DNA of 64,000 nt from Nocardia sputorum (GTDB lineage: Bacteria; Actinomycetota; Actinomycetes; Mycobacteriales; Mycobacteriaceae). Each line of letters begins with the position of its first letter. The stretch's first letter is position 1. The notes beneath the pieces were generated by a model. That model was not told where the DNA came from. It did no database searches and saw nothing but the letters and a program-made list of their open reading frames with translations. Made by a program: the position numbers and the translations under genes. The stretch is from the NCBI RefSeq assembly GCF_027924405.1, contig NZ_AP026978.1, positions 3,720,001 through 3,784,000 on the forward strand, given 5' to 3'. Of the stretch, positions 44,563 to 52,698 are shown in pieces.

Positions 44563-44822
44563 GAAGACATTTCTCCTTTTCAGGTCGGGTTTTCGGCCAA
44601 ATCGAGCGTAGGAATCCGGAGGCGCGCGGCCCATACCCCGCACGCCCGAATCACAGTCGTGCGCGCTACCCGGGCGGAGGTAGCGCCAGCACCACCTACA
44701 TGCAAGGTCAGTTCTGGGGCCACTGCGCGAGACGCGAGAGTCTTCTCTCCGGCCAGCTCAGCCCGGGCCGGATGCTAAAACTCGGGGCGACAAGGGGCAG
44801 GGACGCAACCAGCCTGAACATG

Positions 44823-44858
44823 TTGACGCCTCCGTAGAGTGAGTGTACAGTCACTCAC
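44823..44858 (+). promoter_or_regulatory. leaderless promoter with overlapping TetR operator
   Basis: TTGACG (44823-44828), a 17-bp spacer and TACAGT (44846-44851) form a near-consensus promoter seven bases before the TetR ATG. GTGAGTG-TACAGT-CACTCAC (44839-44858) is a palindrome with perfect 7-bp arms centred on the -10 hexamer. A similar 20-bp element (16 of 20 bases alike) lies before the next gene. Confidence 0.75.
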
Positions 44859-45431
44859 ATGAGCAGGAGCGGAGCCACACTCTCCCGATCGGACCAGCGT
44901 CGCGACGCCGTCATCGACGCCGCGATCACCGAGTTCGCCCGGGCCGGTTACCACGGCACACCGATCAGCACCGTGGCGGCGACCGCGCAGATCTCCCCGG
45001 CGTATGTCTTCAAACTCTTCCCCAGCAAGGTGACGCTGTTCGTCGCCGCGCTCGAACGATGCTTCGACTCCATCGAGCGGGCGATGTCCTCCGGGGCCGC
45101 CCACGTCGACGACGGCGCCGGTCCCGAGCAGATCCTGCACGCGATGGGCGGGGCTTACGCCGAACTCATCAGCGACAAGAGTTTGCTGATGCTGCAGGTT
45201 CATGCTCAGTCCGTGGCGGATGTCCCGGAGATCGGCGAGGCGCTGCGCCGCGGCCTGGCCGGCGTGACCGAGCTGGCCAAACGGCGCTCCGGCGCCGACG
45301 ACGAACTCGTGCAACGATTCATCGCCTTCGGGCAGCTCTGCCACCTGATCACCACCCTCGGACTGGAGGGCGACACCAGCCCGTGGGCCACCATCCTCAC
45401 AGCGGGCATTCGCCACCCGAACAATTACTGA
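44859..45431 (+). CDS. TetR/AcrR family transcriptional regulator
   Basis: A 190-residue TetR repressor with the helix-turn-helix at about residues 15-60 (AVIDAAITEFARAGYHGTPISTVAATAQISPAYVFKLFPSK). No Shine-Dalgarno sequence; the -10 element ends seven bases before the ATG, so the mRNA is probably leaderless. An operator covers its own promoter and a related one precedes the downstream zinc-free alcohol dehydrogenase-like gene, so it most likely represses both. A hairpin with T-run follows its stop, leaving the next gene to its own promoter. Confidence 0.92.
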   Translation: MSRSGATLSRSDQRRDAVIDAAITEFARAGYHGTPISTVAATAQISPAYVFKLFPSKVTLFVAALERCFDSIERAMSSGAAHVDDGAGPEQILHAMGGAYAELISDKSLLMLQVHAQSVADVPEIGEALRRGLAGVTELAKRRSGADDELVQRFIAFGQLCHLITTLGLEGDTSPWATILTAGIRHPNNY

Positions 45432-45443
45432 CCCGATCCCACC

Positions 45444-45465
45444 GCCCCTTCGGGGGCATTTCTTT
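45444..45465 (+). terminator. intrinsic terminator after the TetR gene
   Basis: GCCCC, a TTCG loop and GGGGC form a compact hairpin followed by ATTTCTTT. It lies 12 bases past the TetR stop and before the next operator. Confidence 0.7.
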
Positions 45466-45475
45466 CACCCATTCA

Positions 45476-45495
45476 GTGATTGATCAGTCACACAC
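45476..45495. promoter_or_regulatory. second copy of the TetR operator
   Basis: GTGATTGATCAGTCACACAC matches the 20-bp palindrome over the tetR promoter at 16 positions, keeping GTGA, CAGTCAC and the final CAC. It lies just before the AGGAG of the oxidoreductase gene, so a bound repressor would block that gene as well. Confidence 0.65.
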
Positions 45496-45506
45496 TAGGA
45501 GAACAG

Positions 45507-46544
45507 ATGTCCACCATCACCGCCACCGAGATCGTCCTTCCCGGCCGCGTCGAGCCGCGGGGACTGCTGATCACCCACCGCGACCTGCCCGCAGCAGGGC
45601 CGGGCCAAGCCCTCGTCCGAGTGGAAGCCAGCGGCGTCTCCTTCGCCGAGCAGCAGATGCGGCGCGGCAAGTACTACGACCAGCCACCGTTTCCTTTCGT
45701 GCCCGGCTACGACTTGGTAGGGATCGTGACCGCGGTCGGAGCCGGTGTGGACCCGGCCCTGGTCGGCAGCCGCGTCGCCGCGCTGACCAAGACCGGCGGC
45801 TGGGTCAGCCACGCCCTGCTCGACGCCGCGGACCTCGTGCGGGTCCCCACCGGACTCGACGCCGCCGAGGCGGAAACCTTCGTCGTCAACGGCATCACGG
45901 CATGGCAGATGCTCTTCCGGACCGCGAAGGCGCGAACCGGACAGACCATCCTCGTGCACGGCGCGAACGGCGGCGTGGGCTCCACCCTCGTCCAACTGGC
46001 CCGCGCCCACGGAATCCACGTCATCGGGACCGCGTCGGCGCGCAACGCCGACGCCATCGAAGCCCTCGGCGCGACCTGGGTCGACTACCGAGGCGACGTG
46101 GCGCACCAGGTTCGCCTGCTCGCTCCCCACGGCGTGGACGCGGTCTTCGACCACATCGGCGGCCCCGGCATCCGCGACTCGTTCGCCCTGCTGGCACCGC
46201 ACGGCACCCTGGTCTCCTACGGAACCGCGGCCACCAAGAACGACGAAGGCAACTCACGACTTCCAGTGCTGAAATTGCTCATCCAGCTGACGCTGTGGAA
46301 CATGTTGCCCAACCACCGCAACGCGCACTTCTTCAACCTGTGGGCGGGCAAACGCAACCTCCCCCGCTTCCGCAGCCGCATCGCCGAGGACTTGGGCAAC
46401 ATCTTCGACCTCGCCGCCAAAGGCGCGCTCAGCGCACAGGTCGCTGCCCGCATCCCCCTGACCGAGGCCGCCCGCGCCATGGAACTCGCCGAGTCCGGCA
46501 CGGTCGTCGGCAAGGTCGTGATCGTGGCCGACGCCCACCACTGA
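45507..46544 (+). CDS. zinc-independent quinone oxidoreductase-like MDR protein
   Basis: A 345-residue medium-chain dehydrogenase/reductase. The GroES-like N-terminal part (GQALVRVEASGVSFAEQQMRRGKY, PFVPGYDLVGIVTAVGAGV) lacks the zinc ligands of alcohol dehydrogenases, and the NADPH fold has VHGANGGVGSTLVQLARAHG. These reduce quinones, enones or aldehydes. AGGAG lies five bases before the ATG. Expression is probably controlled by the TetR protein encoded just upstream, suggesting a response to a toxic electrophile. Confidence 0.92.
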   Translation: MSTITATEIVLPGRVEPRGLLITHRDLPAAGPGQALVRVEASGVSFAEQQMRRGKYYDQPPFPFVPGYDLVGIVTAVGAGVDPALVGSRVAALTKTGGWVSHALLDAADLVRVPTGLDAAEAETFVVNGITAWQMLFRTAKARTGQTILVHGANGGVGSTLVQLARAHGIHVIGTASARNADAIEALGATWVDYRGDVAHQVRLLAPHGVDAVFDHIGGPGIRDSFALLAPHGTLVSYGTAATKNDEGNSRLPVLKLLIQLTLWNMLPNHRNAHFFNLWAGKRNLPRFRSRIAEDLGNIFDLAAKGALSAQVAARIPLTEAARAMELAESGTVVGKVVIVADAHH

Positions 46545-46736
46545 GCCACGCCTGCTGGCCTCTTCACCACCACGCCCGCCAGACCACGCGACCTGCCACT
46601 GCCCCCATAGACCACGTTCCGTCAGTGCGGCCCCGCCGCTGCTGCCGATAACCGAGCATGGTCGCAACCGTGTGCCCAGCCGCGGGGGGCCATGGGCGCC
46701 GCGGCCGATGGATGGCCGGGATCCGATTTCAGGCCG

Positions 46737-47696
46737 TTAGATGAGGCCGGCGACTTCTTGAGCGATGGCGGCGAGTCGGGTTTGCGCGGCGGAGACGACG
46801 CCGTGGCGGTTCTTGTGGGCCTCCTCGTAGGCGACGATCGCTCGGATGTCGGCGGGGTCGGTGAGTTCCTTCACCTCGGCGACGGCTTGGGAGACGTTCA
46901 GCTCGTCGTAGTCATCGATCGGCAACTCGCCGGGCTCGGGGACCCCGCTGGTGCGGATCGACCGCAGGGCATCGGCGGCGGCGTCGGCGCCTTCGCGGCG
47001 CGCGACCTGCTCGGCGGTTTCGAGCGCGGCGTCACGGGACGCGGAGAGGGTTTTGACGGCGACATCACCCGCCCGCGCGCCTTGGGCCAGTAATCCACCC
47101 AGCGCGGGTGGGGTGGCACGCACGGTGTCCAAGGCCCGGTCCAGGCCTCGAGCAGACCAGGTGACCGGGAGGTTGAACAGTTTCACCGCGGTCCCGGCCG
47201 CGGCCTGCAAAGGGGTGCGGCGCAGCGCGGCCGGGCCGCCGAGGGCGTCCTCGGCCAGGACGGTGGTCAGCCAGTCCACCGTCGCCGAATGCGCGGTGAT
47301 CAACCGCTCCGCCAACTCCACCACCTCGGGCAACTGGGCGGTGGTCGCGAGAGCCTTGATGTAGCGGGCGCGGTCGACCAGTTGGTGTTCGAGAGTCAGG
47401 TCACCGAGCAGGGCCTCATCGAACGGCAGCGCCTGCTCGACCATCGCCTTGACCGCCGCGGCGGCCTGACCCAGGAATGGGCCGACCAACTCCGGGACTC
47501 CACCCAGGTCGCGGATGGCGGCCTCGATGGCCTGCGCGCGGGCGCGGGCGTTCTCGGCGTTTTCGGACAGCTCCCGGCGCACCGCTTCGGTGCGGGCTTG
47601 GGCGATGCGGGTCTCGGCGACCTGGAGCTCGGTATTGGTCAACGACAGCACCGCGCGCAACTGCGCCAGCAAAGTAGAGGTATCGGGTGTGCTCAT
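46737..47696 (-). CDS. ferritin-like-domain protein with conserved C-terminal motif
   Basis: A 319-residue, mostly helical protein. The N-terminal 150 residues resemble ferritin-like four-helix domains (LTNTELQVAETRIAQAR, LVDRARYIKALATTAQLPEVVELAERLITAH). The end reads LPIDDYDELNVSQAVAEVKEL and YEEAHKNRHGVVSAA, a module seen at the C-termini of actinobacterial envelope or lipid-droplet-associated proteins. No catalytic motif. The ATG has GGAGGG about ten bases upstream. Function not known. Confidence 0.75.
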   Translation of the reverse strand: MSTPDTSTLLAQLRAVLSLTNTELQVAETRIAQARTEAVRRELSENAENARARAQAIEAAIRDLGGVPELVGPFLGQAAAAVKAMVEQALPFDEALLGDLTLEHQLVDRARYIKALATTAQLPEVVELAERLITAHSATVDWLTTVLAEDALGGPAALRRTPLQAAAGTAVKLFNLPVTWSARGLDRALDTVRATPPALGGLLAQGARAGDVAVKTLSASRDAALETAEQVARREGADAAADALRSIRTSGVPEPGELPIDDYDELNVSQAVAEVKELTDPADIRAIVAYEEAHKNRHGVVSAAQTRLAAIAQEVAGLI

Positions 47697-48128
47697 GCGA
47701 ATCTCGTCCCTCCGGTGTGTGACAGCATCGGGTCGGCGCAACGATGCACCACTCCCACGACTACCCACACCTACCGGTCGGTAACACGCTTCATCTCACG
47801 AAGAGCCGTCTTCGGCGGTTTCGTGGTGCGGCGGGGTAGGGCCAGATCGCATGCCCGCCCCTTGGAACGTTCGACGCTTACGGCTGCGGGACCAAGAGTG
47901 CCACGGTCACAATCGGAGCTCAGTGAACCCATGACTTTGTCGGTCCAGCCTCGCGGCTCCTGCTGAGGAATGCAGGAAACCATACGGCCAATCGAACAAA
48001 TTTCCCCTAGCGGTTGCCTGGAGTCTTGGCATCTGCCAGAAGTTCGCTTATCCGATCCTCGTCAACCTCGGCCTCGTCAGCGGCGAACATCAGCCCCTCC
48101 AGCTAACCGGGGGTGCCTCTCTATGTTG
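47697..48128. other. intergenic stretch next to an IS remnant
   Basis: No gene supported. It contains a 12-bp palindrome (47772-47783, listed separately). A 7-bp inverted repeat ATGTTGT/ACAACAT (48123-48144) spans the end of the transposase remnant and may be the trace of its terminal or insertion site. Confidence 0.35.
47772..47783. promoter_or_regulatory. TACCGGTCGGTA palindrome, orphan TetR-like operator
   Basis: A perfect 12-bp palindrome in the promoter region of the ferritin-like gene. Its core ACCGGTCGGT also appears at 58657-58666 as AACCGGTCGGTT. The shape is typical of TetR operators in actinobacteria, but no TetR gene is adjacent. Confidence 0.4.
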
Positions 48129-48490
48129 TCAAGTCGCACAACATGGCTCGGCTGGGCTTCGGTGGCGGTTGGTGTCGTCGGCGATCATGATCCGCCAGAT
48201 GACGTTGGACAGGTGTCGTTTCAGGCAGCGCATGGCCGCGCGTGGGGATGCTCCGGCAGCGATCCTGCGGTCGTAATAGGCGCGGCCAGCGCTGGCGGGC
48301 ATGCGGACCTGGACCATGGCGATGGTGTGGAGGGCGGCGTCGAGTTGCCGGTCTCCGTAACGGCTGAGCCGATGTACCTGGCGGTCGGCGCTGGCGATCT
48401 CGATCGGCGCGGTGCCGTTGTAGGTGGCGTAGGCGACTGCGGTCGCGAACCGTGTCGCCGGACCGGTGCGTCCGATCAGCCGAGCAAGTC
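48129..48490 (-). pseudogene. IS110-family transposase remnant (C-terminal part)
   Basis: The minus strand encodes LIGRTGPATRFATAVAYATYNGTAPIEIAS..., HRLSRYGDRQLDAALHTIAM, RAYYDRRIAAG and AMRCLKRHLSNVIWRIM, the C-terminal half (transposase_20) of IS110-type transposases. The catalytic N-terminal RuvC-like DEDD part is missing. Upstream, near 48485, the frame breaks and a different frame of the same strand gives HALTADFFDDPTIRAALADH, which resembles the N-terminus of XRE-type regulators, so the remnant seems joined to another truncated gene. Not functional. Confidence 0.7.
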
Positions 48491-48654
48491 GTGGTCTGCC
48501 AGCGCCGCGCGGATCGTGGGATCGTCGAAGAAGTCGGCGGTGAGCGCGTGCTTGAACCCGGCAGCGCAGGCGCAATCGGCGCAGAGGTTTCCGGCGTGTT
48601 CGACAACTGGGTCAGCGCCCACCACCACCTACTCGCCATGAAAGTGCAGGTCAG

Positions 48655-49635
48655 ATGAAAATCCTGGTCACCGGGGGTGCAGGATTCGTCGGAGCCACCG
48701 TCACACGACTGCTCCTCGACGCCGGACACAACGTCACCGTCATCGACGACCTCTCCCGCAACGACGACCGCCAAATCCCCCACGACGCCGAATTCATCAA
48801 ACTCCGCGTCCACGACATCGCCCAAATCCTCACCCCCACCGCCGGCTACGACGCCGTCCTGCACTTCGCCGGCCTCATCGCCGCAGGCGAATCCATGCAC
48901 CACCCCGAATGGCACTGGGACAACAACACCCGCGCCTCCCTCGCCCTGCTCGACGCCATACACACCGCCCACGTCAGCCGACTCGTCTTCTCCTCCACCG
49001 CCGCCGTCTACGGCGAACCCACCCACCTGCCCCTGCTCGAAACCTCACCCACCAACCCAGTCAACACCTACGGCGACACCAAACTCGCCATCGACAAAGC
49101 CATCACCACCTACACCCGCGCCTCCACACTCGGCGCGATCTCCCTGCGCTACTTCAACGTCGCAGGCGCCCACCACTGCGGCGACGGCACCATGATCGGC
49201 GAACGCCACAACCCCGAAACCCACCTCATCCCCCTCGCCCTCGACACCGCCCTCGGCCACCACGACAAACTCACCCTCTACGGCGACGACTACCCCACCC
49301 CCGACGGCACCTGCATCCGCGACTACATCCACATCACCGACCTCGCCCACGCCCACCTCCTCGCCCTCGACAACATCCACCCCGGCGAACACAAGATCTA
49401 CAACCTCGGCAACGGCATCGGCTACTCCAACCACCAAGTCATCCAAGCAATCCAAGACGTCACCGGAATCCCGTTCGACATCGAGACAGCACCACGACGA
49501 CCAGGCGACCCCGCAACCCTCTACGCCTCCTCCCAACTCGCCCAACGCGAACTCGGCTGGACACCACAGAAACCAGAGATCACCGACATCGTGCGGGACG
49601 CGTGGAAGTTTCATAGTCGGCGGTCCGCGCCCTGA
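48655..49635 (+). CDS. galE: UDP-glucose 4-epimerase
   Basis: A 326-residue extended SDR epimerase. NAD motif TGGAGFVG at residues 6-13, catalytic Ser in FSSTAAVYGEP, Tyr-x3-Lys in NTYGDTKLAID, LRYFNVAGA and the terminal GDPATLYASSQLAQRELGW all match GalE. It interconverts UDP-glucose and UDP-galactose for arabinogalactan or exopolysaccharide. Codon use is strikingly C-ended with very few G-ended codons (runs of CTC, ACC, CCC, AAA rather than CTG, ACG, CCG, AAG), unlike the neighbours, which hints at a different origin or mutational history. It lies directly beside an IS110 remnant. Confidence 0.92.
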   Translation: MKILVTGGAGFVGATVTRLLLDAGHNVTVIDDLSRNDDRQIPHDAEFIKLRVHDIAQILTPTAGYDAVLHFAGLIAAGESMHHPEWHWDNNTRASLALLDAIHTAHVSRLVFSSTAAVYGEPTHLPLLETSPTNPVNTYGDTKLAIDKAITTYTRASTLGAISLRYFNVAGAHHCGDGTMIGERHNPETHLIPLALDTALGHHDKLTLYGDDYPTPDGTCIRDYIHITDLAHAHLLALDNIHPGEHKIYNLGNGIGYSNHQVIQAIQDVTGIPFDIETAPRRPGDPATLYASSQLAQRELGWTPQKPEITDIVRDAWKFHSRRSAP

Positions 49636-50374
49636 CTACGAGAAGTAGCGCAACGCACTCAAACGCCGGGCCGTAGCGCAGCGTGAGGAATTGCGTATTG
49701 CGTCGTCAGCTGGATCCAGCGGAGCCATGCCATCGGCGGCACACCGCACTCGGCCGTCTGGCGCCAGTCGAATACGAGACCATCGTGACCCCCTCCGACC
49801 AACCAGGCCGCGTGATCGAACCTGTCACCGGGGCGTGCCGCAGTACCAAGCGCTCGTCGGCTACTTGGGACACGTAGTCGATCCAATCCTCATTGTTCCA
49901 TGCGGATTCCACGCGACTGGCTCGGCCCCGATATCACCGACGGGATGGACACTGACCATCCGTGCCCAGCTCCACTCGATGTGACGACGAATCCGTCTCG
50001 ACGCAGTGACTTCCGAGGTGACGGATGCGCGGGGTCTCGCCGTCGGACCGGTAATTGGGCTCGGAATCAACCGGGTCGAAAAGAAGGACTACGAAGAGCG
50101 GTGCGGTTCAACCGGCAGGACCACCGGCGATCGGGCCGAGGCGAACCACAGGGGTGAGACCAACTGCGTTGAATACCCGAAACACAACCCGGGCCAACTC
50201 CGATAAGGCTGACAGTTCCCGAGTTGCGCACCACGCAGAATCTGCGGGACGGAACCAAAGCCGACAACGCAAGGTGCAATGAGATGACGGTGCGTCATGG
50301 CTGCACATCACCTTTCGTCGACGCGGCGGCATGCGCCTGCACTCGGAGATACACCCCTACCTCGGAAAGAGACC
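49636..50374. other. gene-poor region with probable decayed coding sequence
   Basis: No intact gene in about 740 bases. On the minus strand three short frames follow one another between 50070 and 49659 and read protein-like in turn (WARMVSVHPVGDIGAEPVAW; AWNNEDWIDYVSQVADERLV; GVPPMAWLRWIQLTTQYAIP). This pattern fits a gene broken by two frameshifts. Relatives were not recognised. Confidence 0.35.
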
Positions 50375-50806
50375 ATGACATCAACACGACGACATGTTGC
50401 CGCCCTCCTTTCGTGCGCGGCAGTGACGCTCACAGCCGCCGCTTGTGGTGCCGAATCCGCATCAACCCCAACCACCACAACACTCGTCTCCACATCAGTC
50501 GTATCCGCCGGTCGCACGACACTCCTGCCGCCGACAACCACTGACGTACCACTGCCGCCGACCACACTGGAAACGACCAAAGCCTCCACCTCGCCGCCGG
50601 CTGCGGTCGCACCTGTCCCGCCCGCGGCAGTGGTACCGACACCTCCGGCGGCGGCCGTGCCGGTGCCACCTCGACCGGCAGCTCCCAGCGTCTACTACTC
50701 CAACTGCGCCGCCGCCAAGGCCGCGGGCGCCGCGCCGCTACGGCGGGGAGAACCCGGCTACAGATCAGAGCTGGACCGCGATAAGGATGGCATCGCCTGC
50801 GAATAG
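50375..50806 (+). CDS. exported excalibur-domain protein
   Basis: A 143-residue secreted or lipid-anchored protein. The signal peptide (VAALLSCAAVTLTAAACG) may end at a lipidated Cys. A low-complexity spacer rich in Thr, Pro, Val and Ala runs to about residue 105, followed by the excalibur calcium-binding domain YYSNCAAAKAAGAAPLRRGE with DRDKDGIACE at the very end, the EF-hand-like loop. Such proteins work in the cell envelope; the partner is unknown. GGAAAGAG precedes the ATG. Confidence 0.85.
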   Translation: MTSTRRHVAALLSCAAVTLTAAACGAESASTPTTTTLVSTSVVSAGRTTLLPPTTTDVPLPPTTLETTKASTSPPAAVAPVPPAAVVPTPPAAAVPVPPRPAAPSVYYSNCAAAKAAGAAPLRRGEPGYRSELDRDKDGIACE

Positions 50807-51054
50807 GCCGACGATGATGTGCTGGGCGGCACAGTAATTGCAGCGAGGCATCTACTCACCGTTCCGCAGGTCGATCTCTGTGGTTAACGCAGGTTCCGTC
50901 CGGACGCCAATGACACGGTGGCAGATTTGCCGCGGACCCGCGTACTCGAGACGACGTTCCGACCAGCGAGCAGCTGCGGGGACCAGACGTACAGTGATTC
51001 CACATACGCGACGACTGTTGTAACACCGGCTGCCGGTGACCCGACAAACCGGAC

Positions 51055-51540
51055 ATGTCTCTCAATCCCAAGCAGTCGCAACAATTTTCGGCTCGTGCCG
51101 GTGTCGTCGCAGCGGTGGCCGCCACCGGGATGGTCGGGTTCGCAGCGCCCTCTACCGCCATACCGCATGACCCAGGCTTTCCGTTCTCGCCGACTCTGAC
51201 GCGCTTGGTGCCGACGAGTTGCTCCGCGATCATCGACGCGGTCACCGTGCGGCAGGAGAAGGTCGGCACATTCGGTGTGCGGGTGAACGTCACCCAGGCC
51301 GGAGAAGGCTGCTCGGACTGGAAGGTTGCGGTGCGCTTCAAGAACCTCGATACCGGGTATGCGGACGGGCAGCAGCACCGCGTCGTGAACGGTGTCGTCC
51401 AAGACACGGTGGACGGCGTGATCGTCGGTTTCGGCACGGCGCCGGGCGTCGGCCGGGTGGAGGCTCGAATCGTCGCGCTGGACTCGAACAACCGGGAGAT
51501 GGAGCAGATCTCGGGTACGGCGACGTTCACACTGAGCTGA
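51055..51540 (+). CDS. secreted protein of unknown function
   Basis: A 161-residue protein with a signal peptide (ARAGVVAAVAATGMVGFAAP, likely cut near STA-IPHD). The mature part of about 125 residues has two Cys (SCSAI and GCSDW) that could form a disulfide and alternates beta-strand-like segments (VAVRFKNLDTGY, ARIVALDSNNREM, GTATFTLS), resembling small immunoglobulin-like exported proteins. No ribosome site better than CCGGAC was seen. Function unknown. Confidence 0.68.
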   Translation: MSLNPKQSQQFSARAGVVAAVAATGMVGFAAPSTAIPHDPGFPFSPTLTRLVPTSCSAIIDAVTVRQEKVGTFGVRVNVTQAGEGCSDWKVAVRFKNLDTGYADGQQHRVVNGVVQDTVDGVIVGFGTAPGVGRVEARIVALDSNNREMEQISGTATFTLS

Positions 51541-51591
51541 GCGCAAGTGCCGTCTCCAGCGATCGCTGGGCACGGCATGCTCGGCGGACCG

Positions 51592-52581
51592 TTACCGCCA
51601 ACCGGTGGCGAGTTGCAGGGCCAGGCTGGATATGCCGAGGGTGAGGGCGAGGATCCCGCCGAAGAACAGGGGACGGTGGCCCGCGGTGCGTAGACGCTGC
51701 GGCGTGAGGGTGGTCCCGATGGCGGCCAGGACTACGGCGATCAACCAGGCACTGAGGTGGCTCAGGGGCGGCGTCCAGGACGAGGGAATCACGCCGGTGG
51801 CGGCCAGGGCCGACGCGGCGACGAACAGCACGACGAACAGCGGAATGGTGCGCCACAGCGGAGTGGCGCCGCCGCCGTCGCGGCGGACTCCGAGATACAG
51901 CCCGACACACATCGGAATGATCGCCAGGCTGCGGACCAGCTTGACGATGACAGCGAAATGCGCTGCGCCGGAACCGAAGGCCACTCCGGCGGCCAGGACC
52001 GAGGATGTGTCGTTGATGGCGGTGCCCGCCCACAGGCCGAACGCCTCTTCGGACATGCCGAGCAGGTGCCCCAGTGGCGGATAGACGAGCACGGCGACGA
52101 CGTTGAAGACGAAGATGGTGCCGAGAGCGTAGGCGACGCGATCGCGATCGGGCTTCAGGACGGCGGTGGCGGCGGCGATGGCGGAGGCGCCGCAAATGGT
52201 GCTGCCCACCGCCACCAGGACGGCCGACTCCCGGTCCAGCGCGAGCAGCCTGCCGGCGACGACCGCTGCCAGCGCGCCGACGGCAAGTGTGCCGAGCAGC
52301 ACGAGCATGCTGCTCCGGCCCACGCTGACGACGGCGCCGACGGGCAGGCCGAGCCCGATCATGACGATGGCGGCACCCAGCAATCGCTCCTGCGCGGAGG
52401 CCAGGCCCGGCGCAAAACGCTCGTCCCCTGCTCGGCGCGCGAACACCCCGAATATCGCGCCACCGGTCAACGCGAGCACTGGCGCGCCGAGGGCGGGCCA
52501 CACCGTGCCCGCGTAGGTGGCGGCGGTGGCGATACCGGCCGCCGCGAGAAGACCGGGACCGTGCCGGCGAACAATCGTCAT
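51592..52581 (-). CDS. YeiH/UPF0324-type putative sulfate exporter
   Basis: A 329-residue membrane protein with about ten hydrophobic segments. Family motifs: VGSTICGASAIAAATAVLK, GTAINDTSSVLAAG and KLVRSLAIIPMCVGLYLG. YeiH proteins are linked to sulfite or sulfate efflux and are usually next to a LysR regulator, as here. Start at MTIVRRHG was preferred because it gives the usual family length; the upstream frame runs into the LysR gene. Confidence 0.88.
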   Translation of the reverse strand: MTIVRRHGPGLLAAAGIATAATYAGTVWPALGAPVLALTGGAIFGVFARRAGDERFAPGLASAQERLLGAAIVMIGLGLPVGAVVSVGRSSMLVLLGTLAVGALAAVVAGRLLALDRESAVLVAVGSTICGASAIAAATAVLKPDRDRVAYALGTIFVFNVVAVLVYPPLGHLLGMSEEAFGLWAGTAINDTSSVLAAGVAFGSGAAHFAVIVKLVRSLAIIPMCVGLYLGVRRDGGGATPLWRTIPLFVVLFVAASALAATGVIPSSWTPPLSHLSAWLIAVVLAAIGTTLTPQRLRTAGHRPLFFGGILALTLGISSLALQLATGWR

Positions 52582-52698
52582 CTTCGAGACGATCGCGGCA
52601 AACCGCTCGTTCCGGTAGCTGTCGTGATGACAGCACCTCATAAGCCACGCTGATGGGGCGGCGGATCCCGGGCCGTCGCGACCGCTCATAATCTGCCC

